Shown here: one piece after another, positions 43,409-52,116 of the stretch
Layout: every line of letters begins with the position of its first letter
How positions within the stretch are numbered: the first letter of the stretch is position 1
DNA from: Klebsiella sp. WP3-W18-ESBL-02
GTDB lineage: Bacteria > Pseudomonadota > Gammaproteobacteria > Enterobacterales > Enterobacteriaceae
Assembly (NCBI RefSeq): GCF_014168815.1
Contig: NZ_AP021972.1
Coordinates: forward strand, 5,022,001 to 5,086,000
DNA length: 64,000 bases
Direction of reading: 5' to 3'
Notes under the pieces: model-generated
Told to the model about the DNA's origin: nothing
Databases searched by the model: none
Seen by the model: the letters and a program-made list of their open reading frames with translations, nothing else
Made by a program: the position numbers and the translations under genes

Positions 43409-44071
43409 ATGTCTGTAAAAATGTTCTCCTGCCTGAAAAGCAGCACGGTGAAAGCCATTTTTCTGGTCTGTCTGGCGGTCGGCGTCGTGGGCGTATCTTA
43501 CGGCTCGCTCGCGATGGCATACGGTTTTCCGCTGTGGGTTCCACTGCTGCTCTCCGTTTCCGTACTTGCGGGCGCCTCTGAATTTATGTTCATCGGTATT
43601 GTGGCCAGCGGCGGTAACCCGCTGGCCGCGGCCGCAGCAGGGCTGTTGGTCAACGCCCGGCATATTCCATTTGGCGTCACCGTGCGCGATCTGGTTGGCC
43701 GCCGCGCCGCCGGTTTTATCGGATGCCATATTATGAACGATGAAAGCGTGGTGTTTGGGCTGTCTCAGCCCACGCCCGAACAGCGAAAAGCGGCTTTCTG
43801 GCTATGTGGAATGGGCGTTGCGCTATTCTGGCCGCTGGGTGCACTTTTCGGCGCCGCAGTAGGCAAACTGCTGCCCGCCCCGGAAACAATCGGCCTTGAT
43901 GCCGTGTTCCCGGCCATTTTGCTGGCACTGGTTATTTCCGCGTTTAAGAATCGCACCACGTTGATTCGCGCCTGCAGCGGCGCGGTTATCTCGCTCGCCT
44001 GCGTTCCTTTCGCCCCGGTGGGGCTCCCGGTGCTGCTTTCACTATTCGGTCTGCTGGCGAGGAAGAAATAA
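43409..44071 (+). CDS. AzlC family branched-chain amino acid exporter subunit
   Basis: 220 residues, six to seven spans, with the AzlC motif GASEFMFIGIVASGG and NARHIPFG. AzlC/YgaZ works with the small AzlD/YgaH protein to export branched-chain amino acids or related compounds. Start may be 43409 or the ATG at 43421; neither has a strong binding site. Stop overlaps azlD start by one base. Confidence 0.86.
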   Translation: MSVKMFSCLKSSTVKAIFLVCLAVGVVGVSYGSLAMAYGFPLWVPLLLSVSVLAGASEFMFIGIVASGGNPLAAAAAGLLVNARHIPFGVTVRDLVGRRAAGFIGCHIMNDESVVFGLSQPTPEQRKAAFWLCGMGVALFWPLGALFGAAVGKLLPAPETIGLDAVFPAILLALVISAFKNRTTLIRACSGAVISLACVPFAPVGLPVLLSLFGLLARKK

Positions 44072-44394
44072 TGGGCAATATGACACTGTTTATCACCGGT
44101 ATCGCCGTGCTTTCCATTGGCACCTATTTGATGCGCCTGGGAGGCGCAAAGCTGGGCAGCCGCCTGGCCTTTTCCGAACGCTCGCAGGCGCTGCTTTCTG
44201 ATGCTGCGACGGTGCTGCTTTTCTCGGTCGCGCTGGCCACCACCTTCTATGAAGGTGAGCATTTCGCCGGCATGGCGCGGGTTTTAGGGGTTGGGCTTGC
44301 GGTATTTCTGGCCTGGCGTAAAGCACCGTTGATCGTAGTGATTATTGCCGCAGCCGCGGCCACCGCGCTGCTACGTCTGGCAGGTATAAACTAA
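44071..44394 (+). CDS. AzlD family transporter subunit
   Basis: 107 residues, three to four spans (ALLSDAATVLLFSVALATTF; APLIVVIIAAAAATALLR), AzlD/YgaH type. Partner of the preceding gene. Confidence 0.86.
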   Translation: MGNMTLFITGIAVLSIGTYLMRLGGAKLGSRLAFSERSQALLSDAATVLLFSVALATTFYEGEHFAGMARVLGVGLAVFLAWRKAPLIVVIIAAAAATALLRLAGIN

Positions 44395-44766
44395 AAAAGC
44401 GCCCCGAGGGCGCTCTTTCGACTGTGGCAAATCGCTTATTTGGTCAGTTCTGCCGTCATGTGCACGCGATTACCGGTGTATGCCTGGGTAATTTTGTATG
44501 AGCTTGCACCTGCCTGTTCAGCCTGAGCCGCAATTTTTGCTTCAGCACCGTCGATGGTGGAGGCGGTCGCGGTAACGGTCTGGGCAGCAAAAGTACCGAA
44601 GGAAGCGGCAAGAGCCATAACTGCGACAAAAGTTTTGATGCTTTTCATGATATAAACCCTTTCACTTAGTTGTTTGGATAAGGCGTTGTGCCTTGATGTG
44701 ATAATAGTAGGCCACATCTTGCCCAACTAATAGCGGAAGGATTTGCTGATATCATTCAAATTAATT
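44395..44766 (-). repeat. DUF1471 gene repeat unit, copy 1
   Basis: Gene plus conserved flanks: promoter-side sequence (TTTCACTTAGTTGTTTGGAT onward) and an AGCGCCC/GGGCGCT terminator. Near-identical units are at 49946-50326 and 50480-50848, all in the same orientation, bracketing the sugar operon. Ends are approximate. Confidence 0.8.
44436..44648 (-). CDS. DUF1471 (YdgH/BhsA/McbA-like) secreted protein, copy 1
   Basis: 70 residues: signal peptide to about residue 22 (SFGTFAA) and a DUF1471 domain (EAKIAAQAEQAGASSYKIT, ending HMTAELTK). Small periplasmic proteins of this family respond to stress and affect biofilm. Identical at protein level to the copies at 49988 and 50523. Terminator 44399-44420 follows. 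Confidence 0.88.
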   Translation of the reverse strand: MKSIKTFVAVMALAASFGTFAAQTVTATASTIDGAEAKIAAQAEQAGASSYKITQAYTGNRVHMTAELTK

Positions 44767-44768
44767 GA

Positions 44769-45329
44769 TTAAATTTTACACGCCTCACGTTCGATCCATT
44801 GGTTAACTTCTTCAATATCCAGCGGCTTTTGCTGATCGACGGTCAATACCGCCCCCAGCCTCATGGGCTCAGCGCGCGCAGCCAGTTGCGCCAGTTCCGG
44901 TAGATACTCTTCGCCAGGGTGGCCAGAAAGACGTTGCTGTAGCCGCTGCGCATAGCGCGAAACCACCTGCTCAGGAGAGATCGCGTTCCAGATTTCTAAT
45001 ATCTTTTCTACCCCGGCCTGCTGCGTCAGATGCTGCAAAACCTCCCTTGGCTGAAAACCAAACCAGGCATCCATCAACCAGATGCAGCTGGCGGGAGATT
45101 GCCCGACTATCGACCACATCGCTTCATAAGCCGCACAACCCAACTGGCGATTAAAAGGCCGATCGATATCGGTAAAGCGTGCCATAAAGGGTTCTTTGAT
45201 ACCGTCGATAGTCAGCAGCGGCAACCCAAACGTTTCTGAGAGCTGGCGAGTCAGCGTGCTTTTCCCCGAAGCGGGAACGCCATTAACCAGAATCACCGTT
45301 TTAGCATGGGGTATAAGAGCTCTTTTCAT
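44769..45329 (-). CDS. P-loop kinase-like protein in sugar operon
   Basis: 186 residues; Walker A GVPASGKST at 17-25, then DGIKEPF and a C-terminal RYAQRLQQRLSGHPG segment with an Arg-rich lid-like helix. AAA_33/zeta-like phosphotransferase fold; substrate unknown. Overlaps the EIIA gene by four bases, the last gene of the PTS operon. Confidence 0.75.
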   Translation of the reverse strand: MKRALIPHAKTVILVNGVPASGKSTLTRQLSETFGLPLLTIDGIKEPFMARFTDIDRPFNRQLGCAAYEAMWSIVGQSPASCIWLMDAWFGFQPREVLQHLTQQAGVEKILEIWNAISPEQVVSRYAQRLQQRLSGHPGEEYLPELAQLAARAEPMRLGAVLTVDQQKPLDIEEVNQWIEREACKI

Positions 45330-45763
45330 AACAGCGCAATCACCTCTTCTTTCGAATGTGACGAACGCAGTCTCGCCATTCGCTCGTCGTTATCCAGCAG
45401 CGCCACAATTGCCCGAATCCCCTCTTCAATATGCGCATTACTGTCCTGAGCACCAAACATAATCACAATGTCGGCAGCGTCGCTGTCAGCGAAACGAATG
45501 GGTTTTTCCAGTACGACCAGGCTAAAACAGTTACGCTTCACTCCGCATTCCGGGCGGGCATGGGGAATGGCTACGCCTTCCTCAAACACATAATACGCAC
45601 CATGGCTAAGAGTATTATCAATAACGGCCTGGCCATAATCAGCCGAAATATAGCCTTTTGTCTCCAGCGGGCCAGCGGCCAGGCGGATGACCTGCTGCCA
45701 GTCCGACTCCGTCACGCCAACCTGTATGGCATCCGCCTCAATTAAGAGTTCTTTGATCGTCAT
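45326..45763 (-). CDS. PTS EIIA component (mannitol/fructose type)
   Basis: 145 residues from ATG 45763. PTS_EIIA_2 domain with phospho-acceptor H68 in GVAIPHARPE. Receives phosphate from HPr and passes it to the EIIB encoded upstream. UlaA-type transporters normally pair with such EIIA proteins. Confidence 0.9.
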   Translation of the reverse strand: MTIKELLIEADAIQVGVTESDWQQVIRLAAGPLETKGYISADYGQAVIDNTLSHGAYYVFEEGVAIPHARPECGVKRNCFSLVVLEKPIRFADSDAADIVIMFGAQDSNAHIEEGIRAIVALLDNDERMARLRSSHSKEEVIALL

Positions 45764-45772
45764 AGCCACTCC

Positions 45773-46042
45773 CTAAATATTCCGACGAATAATATTCCGT
45801 AAATTATCGATGCGAATAAAAAGTGAATCTATCTGATTACGGTGTGATTGACTTTTCGCATATATCGGTAGCGCCCGGTTATAAACTAACATAAGTGCTT
45901 TTTGTATTTCGCCATTATCAGGGTGGCCCTGTAGTTCATCCTCCAGCCGGTTTATTTCTGCTGCCAGCTGGTGAGACTGTTCATCATAATCCTGCGGCGG
46001 GCTATTTTCTTTTTTCCACAACGTTTTCAAAGATTCAAACAT
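45773..46042 (-). CDS. 89-residue coiled-coil protein, unknown
   Basis: Not recognised. Helical, charged (HQLAAEINRLEDELQGH; DSLFIRIDNLRNIIRRNI). Ends ten bases before EIIA and belongs to the operon by spacing. Possibly regulatory or structural for the PTS; no evidence. Confidence 0.6.
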   Translation of the reverse strand: MFESLKTLWKKENSPPQDYDEQSHQLAAEINRLEDELQGHPDNGEIQKALMLVYNRALPIYAKSQSHRNQIDSLFIRIDNLRNIIRRNI

Positions 46043-46102
46043 AGCGAGCTCCCCCCTGACGAACTACAGGGCAATAAGAATAGTTAACCAAAGAATAAGG
46101 CG

Positions 46103-46945
46103 TTATTTAAATAAAGCGATTTTTTCCATCAATACCTGTGTAACGGCATTATTTGCCGGGATTAAAAACTTCCTCACGCTATCGTTAACCTTGCCTTTTT
46201 CGAACGTGTTCTTACATTGATCAACCCATTGAACGTTCATTTCCGTTCCTACGTTTACTTTATTGATCCCTTCAGTGACGGCGAGCCGCATATCTTCATC
46301 ACTCACCCCCGTACCGCCGTGCAACACCAGGGGCACGCCGGTGGCTGCGCTTATTTCTTTCAGGCGCTGATGTTGAATCTCAGCTTTGCCCGTATAGAGA
46401 CCGTGCACAGTGCCGACGGATACCGCCAGCATATCGACGCGGGTTTCCTCGGCAAAGCGTTTAGCATCTTCCACCGTGGTAAAGCAGATATCCTCCGCCG
46501 CAACGGCTTTGCCGTCTTCAGAGCCGCCTATTGCGCCCAGTTCACCCTCGACGGTGATATTTCGCGGTCGCGCCATCTCCACGACTATCCGCGTATTGCC
46601 AATATTTTCTTCAAGATCAAGGTGCGAACCGTCGTACATAACCGAAGAAAACCCCGCATCCATGGCGGTTTCAATCGCGCTGATATCCGAACAGTGATCC
46701 AGATGCAGGCAGGTAGGCACGTTTTCACTTTCCGCCAGCGAAACAACGGCATCAACCAATAAGCGGTAGCCAAGATATTCTGCGGTACCGGTTGATATTT
46801 GAATCATTAACGGGCTATGACTCTTTTGGGCCGCCTTGAAGAAGGCCGGCAGCATTTCAATGCAATGCAGGTTAAAAGAGCCAATTGCTTTGAAATTTCG
46901 TTCCTGCGCAATTTTCAGGATATCGTTGAAGTTATACAGACTCAT
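46103..46945 (-). CDS. Class II ketose-bisphosphate aldolase
   Basis: 280 residues from ATG 46945. GatY/KbaY/FbaA-type: catalytic D83 and zinc ligand H84 in HLDHCSD, further zinc ligands in SVGTVHGLY and VLHGGTG, and NVGTEMN for substrate. Cleaves a ketose 1,6-bisphosphate; substrate is probably made by the PFK-like kinase of the same operon. Overlaps EIIC by 14 bases. Confidence 0.9.
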   Translation of the reverse strand: MSLYNFNDILKIAQERNFKAIGSFNLHCIEMLPAFFKAAQKSHSPLMIQISTGTAEYLGYRLLVDAVVSLAESENVPTCLHLDHCSDISAIETAMDAGFSSVMYDGSHLDLEENIGNTRIVVEMARPRNITVEGELGAIGGSEDGKAVAAEDICFTTVEDAKRFAEETRVDMLAVSVGTVHGLYTGKAEIQHQRLKEISAATGVPLVLHGGTGVSDEDMRLAVTEGINKVNVGTEMNVQWVDQCKNTFEKGKVNDSVRKFLIPANNAVTQVLMEKIALFK

Positions 46946-48299
46946 GAACATTTTCCCCTTTCGGCTTAGCTGATTTGCCGTTTACGAACCATGCCAGTGC
47001 GGCGACGAAGACAATAAACAGTGCAACAAACAACCAGTTATTCTGGAAAGCATGGCCTAGCACCAGCCCTGAACTGATCACATCAGAATCGCTGAAGGTC
47101 ACGCCGGTGAAACCATAACTCTCCAGCATCGGTACCAGAATGGCGGGCAGGAAGGTGATAAACAGGCCGTGTACAACGCCGCCAATCATGGCACCACGGC
47201 GTCCCCCCAGCGCATTACCAAACACTCCCGCCGTTCCTCCGGCGAAAAAGTTGGTCAGCAGGCCGGGTAAAATCATCGCCAGGCCAAACATCGGGAAGAC
47301 CAGCATGCCGATGATGGAGCCAACCGTCGTCGCCAGGAAGCCAACAATCACCGCATTAGGCGCATAAGGAAACAGCACCGGACAATCAAGTGCAGGCTTG
47401 GCATCCGGGACGATACGCATCGCAATGCCGCGAAACGCAGGCACCAGCTCATTGAGAAGTAAGCGCACGCCGCTGTAGAGAACAAAGACCCCAGCAACAA
47501 ACTGAATGGACTGCATAAAGGCATACATCAGATAGTTAATGCCGTTGGAAAACTGAGCGATATAGTCAGGACCCGCCGCCAGCGCAGGGATGAGGTACAT
47601 CGGTACCATGACCACCGCCATGGCGAGGTAAGTATCCTGTAAAAATTTGAAGTTATCAGGCAGCTCAAGGTCTTCGGTAGAACGCGAGCCTTTCCCAACG
47701 ACCTTCGCCACCGCGGCCTGGACCAGATAGCCGATAGTACAGAAATGCCCCAGCGCCACGTCGTCTGAGCCGGTAATACGCCTGACTACCGGCTGTGCCA
47801 GCGCTGGCATTAATACCGCCATCACGCCGCCAAAAATGCCGCCGGTCAGAATCAACGGTAGCCCCGTCAGGCCGGCCTTATAGCCAATCACCGCGCCGAT
47901 GGTCGCCATCCACAGCAGGGCCTGGCCGGTCAGGAAGATATATTTCAGCGGCGTCAGGCGCGCAATAATGATGTTAACGGCAAAAATAACCATTAACGTC
48001 AATGCGACTTCGGACCCAAGCTCACGATTCGCCAGACCGGCAATGGCGGCAACATCGGTGATATAGCCTTTCATGCCAAAACCCTGGGTGAAAATATCAT
48101 TCAGGAACGTTAACGTGGCGACAATAATGTTTATTCCCGCCATCATAATTAAAAAACCTAACAGCGTTTTAAACGTCCCTTCCGCCGTCTTGCCCGGCGA
48201 TTTTTTCTGTAAGATCAGACCCAGCATTGCAATAAAGGCGATCAGTATCGAAGCCTGGCCGAGCAAATCTTTAACGATAAACTCAACGAAACTATTCAT
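46932..48299 (-). CDS. PTS EIIC component, ascorbate (UlaA/SgaT) family
   Basis: 455 residues, about 11 spans. UlaA-type: KTLLGFLIMMAGINIIVATL, FFAGGTAGVFGNALGGRRG, LGHAFQNNW. Family members carry ascorbate, but relatives have other polyol or sugar substrates. The downstream kinase and aldolase do not fit the ascorbate (Ula) pathway, so the substrate is likely different. Confidence 0.9.
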   Translation of the reverse strand: MNSFVEFIVKDLLGQASILIAFIAMLGLILQKKSPGKTAEGTFKTLLGFLIMMAGINIIVATLTFLNDIFTQGFGMKGYITDVAAIAGLANRELGSEVALTLMVIFAVNIIIARLTPLKYIFLTGQALLWMATIGAVIGYKAGLTGLPLILTGGIFGGVMAVLMPALAQPVVRRITGSDDVALGHFCTIGYLVQAAVAKVVGKGSRSTEDLELPDNFKFLQDTYLAMAVVMVPMYLIPALAAGPDYIAQFSNGINYLMYAFMQSIQFVAGVFVLYSGVRLLLNELVPAFRGIAMRIVPDAKPALDCPVLFPYAPNAVIVGFLATTVGSIIGMLVFPMFGLAMILPGLLTNFFAGGTAGVFGNALGGRRGAMIGGVVHGLFITFLPAILVPMLESYGFTGVTFSDSDVISSGLVLGHAFQNNWLFVALFIVFVAALAWFVNGKSAKPKGENVHESV

Positions 48300-48606
48300 A
48301 ATCGGCTACCTGTAAATTACGCTCATTTAAAAAAGCAACAATCTTTCTCTCAACCTCATCTTTGTCAGTCAATTTATTTAATATTACGACTCGTTTGATC
48401 TCTTCCTCACTGGCGTCAGCCGTTAAAATATCAGCAAACGTTTTCTGGGTCAGGATCATGTCAGACTTAAATGCACCAGCCTCAGAAACAGTGGTATGTT
48501 CAATATGTGCAGGAATTTCCAGTTTTTTTAAGACAGCTTTCGCCGTCATTTCAATAGCAAAGCTTGAACCGAGGCCGCAGCCACATACGCAAAGAATTTT
48601 AAGCAT
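48292..48606 (-). CDS. PTS EIIB component
   Basis: 104 residues from ATG 48606. Aligned with UlaB, active Cys is C8 in CVCGCGLGSS. Overlaps EIIC by eight bases. Confidence 0.9.
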   Translation of the reverse strand: MLKILCVCGCGLGSSFAIEMTAKAVLKKLEIPAHIEHTTVSEAGAFKSDMILTQKTFADILTADASEEEIKRVVILNKLTDKDEVERKIVAFLNERNLQVADYE

Positions 48607-48617
48607 GTAGGGTCTCC

Positions 48618-49598
48618 TCAAATAATATTGAGTTGTTTGGCAAGTTTGTAATAGTGTCCTTCGGTATCAACCAGACGTTTTTTCATACTAAGAAGATCGA
48701 TCGGAATAGGTTTATTGCTGGAGTTAATAATAATGGCTTTATTTTTCATCCCTGATTGAATGCAACGTACCACCTCGCTGGCCATAATCGTACCCTGATA
48801 AATTTCTTCACAGGTAGGATCGCCGTTACGCAAGCCGTAGCCGACAATCGTCTTACGAACGCGTACGCCAATACGTGGTTCAAGCTGCTTGATCATCGTA
48901 TCAATGGCGCCCTGAAATCCGGGGGAGTACTCCCGCGTGTAGCCTTCGGAGCATAAAATAATGACGCTATTCTGCTCTACCAGCTTTTGCTTCACGCGCT
49001 CGGCGAGCACATCCAGTGGTATTTGTGACTCCGGAATTAGAGCGATATCAGCATTACTTTTAATTGCAGACTGTAAGGTTAATTCACCACAGTAGCCCCC
49101 TAATATTTCGACCATAAATACTCGGCCAGGAAGTGCTCTTCCGGTGTTTCGCAGTCGTGAAACCTCCTTAATAATCTGCTCACAGGCAGTGGAGAAGCCG
49201 ATCGTATAGTCACTACCGTAAACATCATTATCGATAGTCATGCCAACGCCAAAGCAGTTAATATCAAACTCGCTTAGCGTATTGAGAAATTGCAAACTTC
49301 CATCGCCTCCAGCCATGATCAGCACATCAAGACGTAATGATTTTATTTTTCTGGCAATAACCTCATATTCACTACGCTGAAGCTTACGACTGGTTCGCCC
49401 AGAAGCAATAATTGGAATGGACGCGATAGAGAAATCAATCAGGTCGCGCAAGGCAATCTCATGATGATTTTTTTCTAGCAGACCGGGTATCCCGCCATTA
49501 AATAGCGTGATCTGCGCATTGGCGAGCCTGGCAATCTGGAAAATAAAATTATTAATACCAGAGACATCTCCACCGCTAATGACAATACCAATTTTCAT
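48618..49598 (-). CDS. 6-phosphofructokinase family sugar-phosphate kinase
   Basis: 326 residues, PfkA fold. Conserved: nucleotide-binding GGDVSGIN and GGDGS (Gly as in ATP-dependent enzymes), catalytic TIDND, and R243-equivalent in VRKTIVG. Changed by my alignment: E. coli R171 (MGRYCG) is Gly (LGGYCG), and H249 (GHIQRGG) is Tyr (GYGLRNG), both near the fructose 6-phosphate site. It may act on another ketose 6-phosphate supplied by the PTS. First gene of the operon; no local regulator. Confidence 0.88.
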   Translation of the reverse strand: MKIGIVISGGDVSGINNFIFQIARLANAQITLFNGGIPGLLEKNHHEIALRDLIDFSIASIPIIASGRTSRKLQRSEYEVIARKIKSLRLDVLIMAGGDGSLQFLNTLSEFDINCFGVGMTIDNDVYGSDYTIGFSTACEQIIKEVSRLRNTGRALPGRVFMVEILGGYCGELTLQSAIKSNADIALIPESQIPLDVLAERVKQKLVEQNSVIILCSEGYTREYSPGFQGAIDTMIKQLEPRIGVRVRKTIVGYGLRNGDPTCEEIYQGTIMASEVVRCIQSGMKNKAIIINSSNKPIPIDLLSMKKRLVDTEGHYYKLAKQLNII

Positions 49599-49945
49599 CT
49601 TCTGCCCTCACGCTTTCCCGTGAAAACATTTTTCCCTGACTTCAAGGTTCTTATTTGCAATGAAGATCACAAAATAAGGATAATTTAGACCTACTCAAAC
49701 ATTGACGTGCGCTCAATGGAGATTATTTTTGTGATTAAAATCTCATTTTAAAAGTGAGATCTTTTTAACAGTTATTATTTTAAATCTTTAATTATCAATG
49801 AGTTGTTTTTTCAGATAATAACCATTATTTGCGCAATGATTTAGCAAACCTGAAGGGGAAATATGCGATAAAGGAAATGTGATAAATATCGCTTTTTTTT
49901 ACGCAAAGGAGGAGGAGACAAGCGCCTGCATGACGCTAAAAAAGA
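49599..49945. other. Sugar operon control region
   Basis: AT-rich, no gene. Contains an inverted repeat (ATCTCA...TGAGAT, about 49740-49760) that may be an operator or weak hairpin. No recognisable CRP site. Confidence 0.45.
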
Positions 49946-50326
49946 AAAAAGCGCCCCGGGGGCGCTCTTTCGACTGTGGCATATCGCTTATTTGGTCAGT
50001 TCTGCCGTCATGTGCACGCGATTACCGGTGTATGCTTGGGTAATTTTGTATGAGCTTGCACCTGCCTGTTCAGCCTGAGCCGCAATTTTTGCTTCAGCAC
50101 CGTCGATGGTGGAAGCGGTTGCGGTAACGGTCTGGGCAGCAAAAGTACCGAAGGAAGCGGCAAGAGCCATAACTGCGACAAAAGTTTTGATGCTTTTCAT
50201 GATATAAACCCTTTCACTTAGTTGTTTGGATAAGGCGTTGTGCCTTGATGTGATAAATAATAGGTCACATCTTGATCAACAAAAAGCGGAATGATTTGCT
50301 GTTCTCATTCAAATTAATTGATTTAT
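49946..50326 (-). repeat. DUF1471 gene repeat unit, copy 2
   Basis: Second direct copy, same orientation as copy 1, with the same flanks and terminator. Only a few base changes from copies 1 and 3. Confidence 0.8.
49988..50200 (-). CDS. DUF1471 secreted protein, copy 2
   Basis: Protein identical to copy 1; base changes are synonymous (for example Trp-preceding codon change near 50036). Own ribosome site and terminator (about 49952-49973). The 153 bases between copies 2 and 3 repeat units show no gene. Confidence 0.88.
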   Translation of the reverse strand: MKSIKTFVAVMALAASFGTFAAQTVTATASTIDGAEAKIAAQAEQAGASSYKITQAYTGNRVHMTAELTK

Positions 50327-50479
50327 TTTCACACATCGAACTATTAGTTAACATCTTCACTTCCAACCCCCCTTGTCGACGGACGGCAAGCGACTGTCGG
50401 TGGCACAAGCTGGGCTTAATCATTTTCAACCGCAGGCCAAAAGCGCCCGGGTCATTTGCATAACGCCCCGTCAGAAACA

Positions 50480-50848
50480 AAAAAAGCGCCCCGAGGGCGC
50501 TCTTTCGACTGTGGCGTATCGCTTATTTGGTCAGTTCTGCCGTCATATGCACGCGATTACCGGTGTATGCCTGGGTAATTTTGTATGAGCTTGCACCTGC
50601 CTGTTCAGCCTGAGCCGCAATTTTTGCTTCAGCACCGTCGATGGTGGAGGCGGTTGCGGTAACGGTCTGAGCAGCAAAAGTACCAAAGGAAGCGGCAAGA
50701 GCCATAACTGCGACAAAAGTTTTGATGCTTTTCATGATATAAACCCTTTCACTTAGTTGTTTGGATAAGGCGTTGTGCCTTGATGTGATAAATAATAGGT
50801 CACATCTTGATCAACAAAAAGCGGAAGGATTTGTTGTTCTCACTCAAA
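50480..50848 (-). repeat. DUF1471 gene repeat unit, copy 3
   Basis: Third direct copy, closest to fdhD. Upstream flank is almost identical to that of copy 2. Confidence 0.8.
50523..50735 (-). CDS. DUF1471 secreted protein, copy 3
   Basis: Protein identical to copies 1 and 2, suggesting recent duplication or gene conversion. Copies 2 and 3 are 535 bases apart. Terminator at about 50487-50508. Confidence 0.88.
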   Translation of the reverse strand: MKSIKTFVAVMALAASFGTFAAQTVTATASTIDGAEAKIAAQAEQAGASSYKITQAYTGNRVHMTAELTK

Positions 50849-50863
50849 AATACTGATTAATAT

Positions 50864-51697
50864 TTAACCACCAATTAAACGCTGCGGATGGGTATAAATC
50901 GTTGCCCTTCCCGGCTTACAGAACCCTACCAATGTCAGGTTGCAGCGCTCGGCCACTTCGACCGCCAGCGTGGTGGCGGCAGAAACGGCAAACAGAATTT
51001 CAACGCCGCACATGGCGGATTTCTGCACCATTTCATAGCTGGCGCGACTGGAAACGAGCGCCGCCCCCTTCTGCCAAAGCGCCCCTTCTTTTGCCCGATG
51101 GCCCAGCAGTTTATCCAGCGCAACGTGGCGGCCAACATCTTCATGGCCGCCCACCAGCTCACCGGACGGCATCACCCACGCAGCCGCGTGAGTACAGCCC
51201 GTTTCACGGCCTACCGGCTGAACGTCATTTAAGTGCCTTAGCGCCCAATCGAGATGGGCCAGATCGAAAGTCTGACTAAACGGCAGCGGCTTGATAGGTT
51301 TGCCGATATCGTTGAGCTGTTCGACGCCGCACACGCCGCAGCCTGTGCGCCCGGCCAACGCGCGGCGGCGCTCTTTTAGCCCCATAAAGCGACGGCTGGA
51401 GAGCTCGATGCGAACCTCCATACCGTTACAAGCGGGCACGACATCCATACCGAAGATTTCACGCGGATGTTCAATGATGCCTTCCGACAGCGAAAAGCCA
51501 ATGGCGAATGCTTCCAGATCTTTTGGCGTCGCCATCATGACCACGTGTGAAATGCCGTTGTAGACCAGCGCAACGGGAACTTCTTCAGCAAGAATATCCA
51601 TGGTGGGTTGCATAATCTGTGGCCTTCTGAAGACGGTACGCTCGGCTGCGCCAACCAGCTGCAACGAGGTGTCGACTTCTTCATTAACATTAAACAC
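50864..51697 (-). CDS. fdhD: FdhD, formate dehydrogenase sulfurtransferase
   Basis: 277 residues, as in E. coli. C120-x-x-C123 motif (TGCGVCG) takes sulfur from IscS and passes it to the molybdenum cofactor of formate dehydrogenases; GGHEDVGRHVALDKL is conserved. Divergent from fdoG. Confidence 0.95.
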   Translation of the reverse strand: MFNVNEEVDTSLQLVGAAERTVFRRPQIMQPTMDILAEEVPVALVYNGISHVVMMATPKDLEAFAIGFSLSEGIIEHPREIFGMDVVPACNGMEVRIELSSRRFMGLKERRRALAGRTGCGVCGVEQLNDIGKPIKPLPFSQTFDLAHLDWALRHLNDVQPVGRETGCTHAAAWVMPSGELVGGHEDVGRHVALDKLLGHRAKEGALWQKGAALVSSRASYEMVQKSAMCGVEILFAVSAATTLAVEVAERCNLTLVGFCKPGRATIYTHPQRLIGG

Positions 51698-52116
51698 GGC
51701 AAATACTCTGAACGGCGAAAAATAAGGGACGTCTATTCCATCACAACATGAGGGAATTGAGGCTTATTATGGATCAACTTTGTGCTGCAAAAACGCTCAG
51801 CCTCATATTATTTCGCCGCATATTGCTACAAATTGCCGGACAAAACCAGAACTAACCCCTTGTAGTTATCGCCGTTAGCGCCGCGAAAAAATCCGTTTAT
51901 ATTTAGATGAAATCGTGATCAACATCACGGTTCATTGTTAATGCCAGCAAAATCCATTCACCTGTCATTAACCGCATTGGAACAAGCCTACCGATATTGT
52001 GGTATTCTGATTTAAAGCCCTCCAGGAACTGAGGGCATCGCATTATTCAGCATCTTTGCCACTCGTTGGCGAAGAACAACTACAAGCAATGACAATGTCG
52101 AAACAAGGAGCTAACC
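51698..52116. promoter_or_regulatory. fdhD-fdoG divergent control region
   Basis: 419 bases without a gene. CGTGATCAACATCACG (51914-51929) is a dyad near both CRP (TGTGA-N6-TCACA) and FNR (TTGAT-N4-ATCAA) consensus. A hairpin GCCCTC-8-GAGGGC (52017-52036) lies in the fdoG leader. Confidence 0.6.

Noticed and set aside
50265..50480. Small open frames between DUF1471 copies 2 and 3
   Set aside because: They span the repeat flank and unrelated filler, with no binding site and no recognisable protein features.
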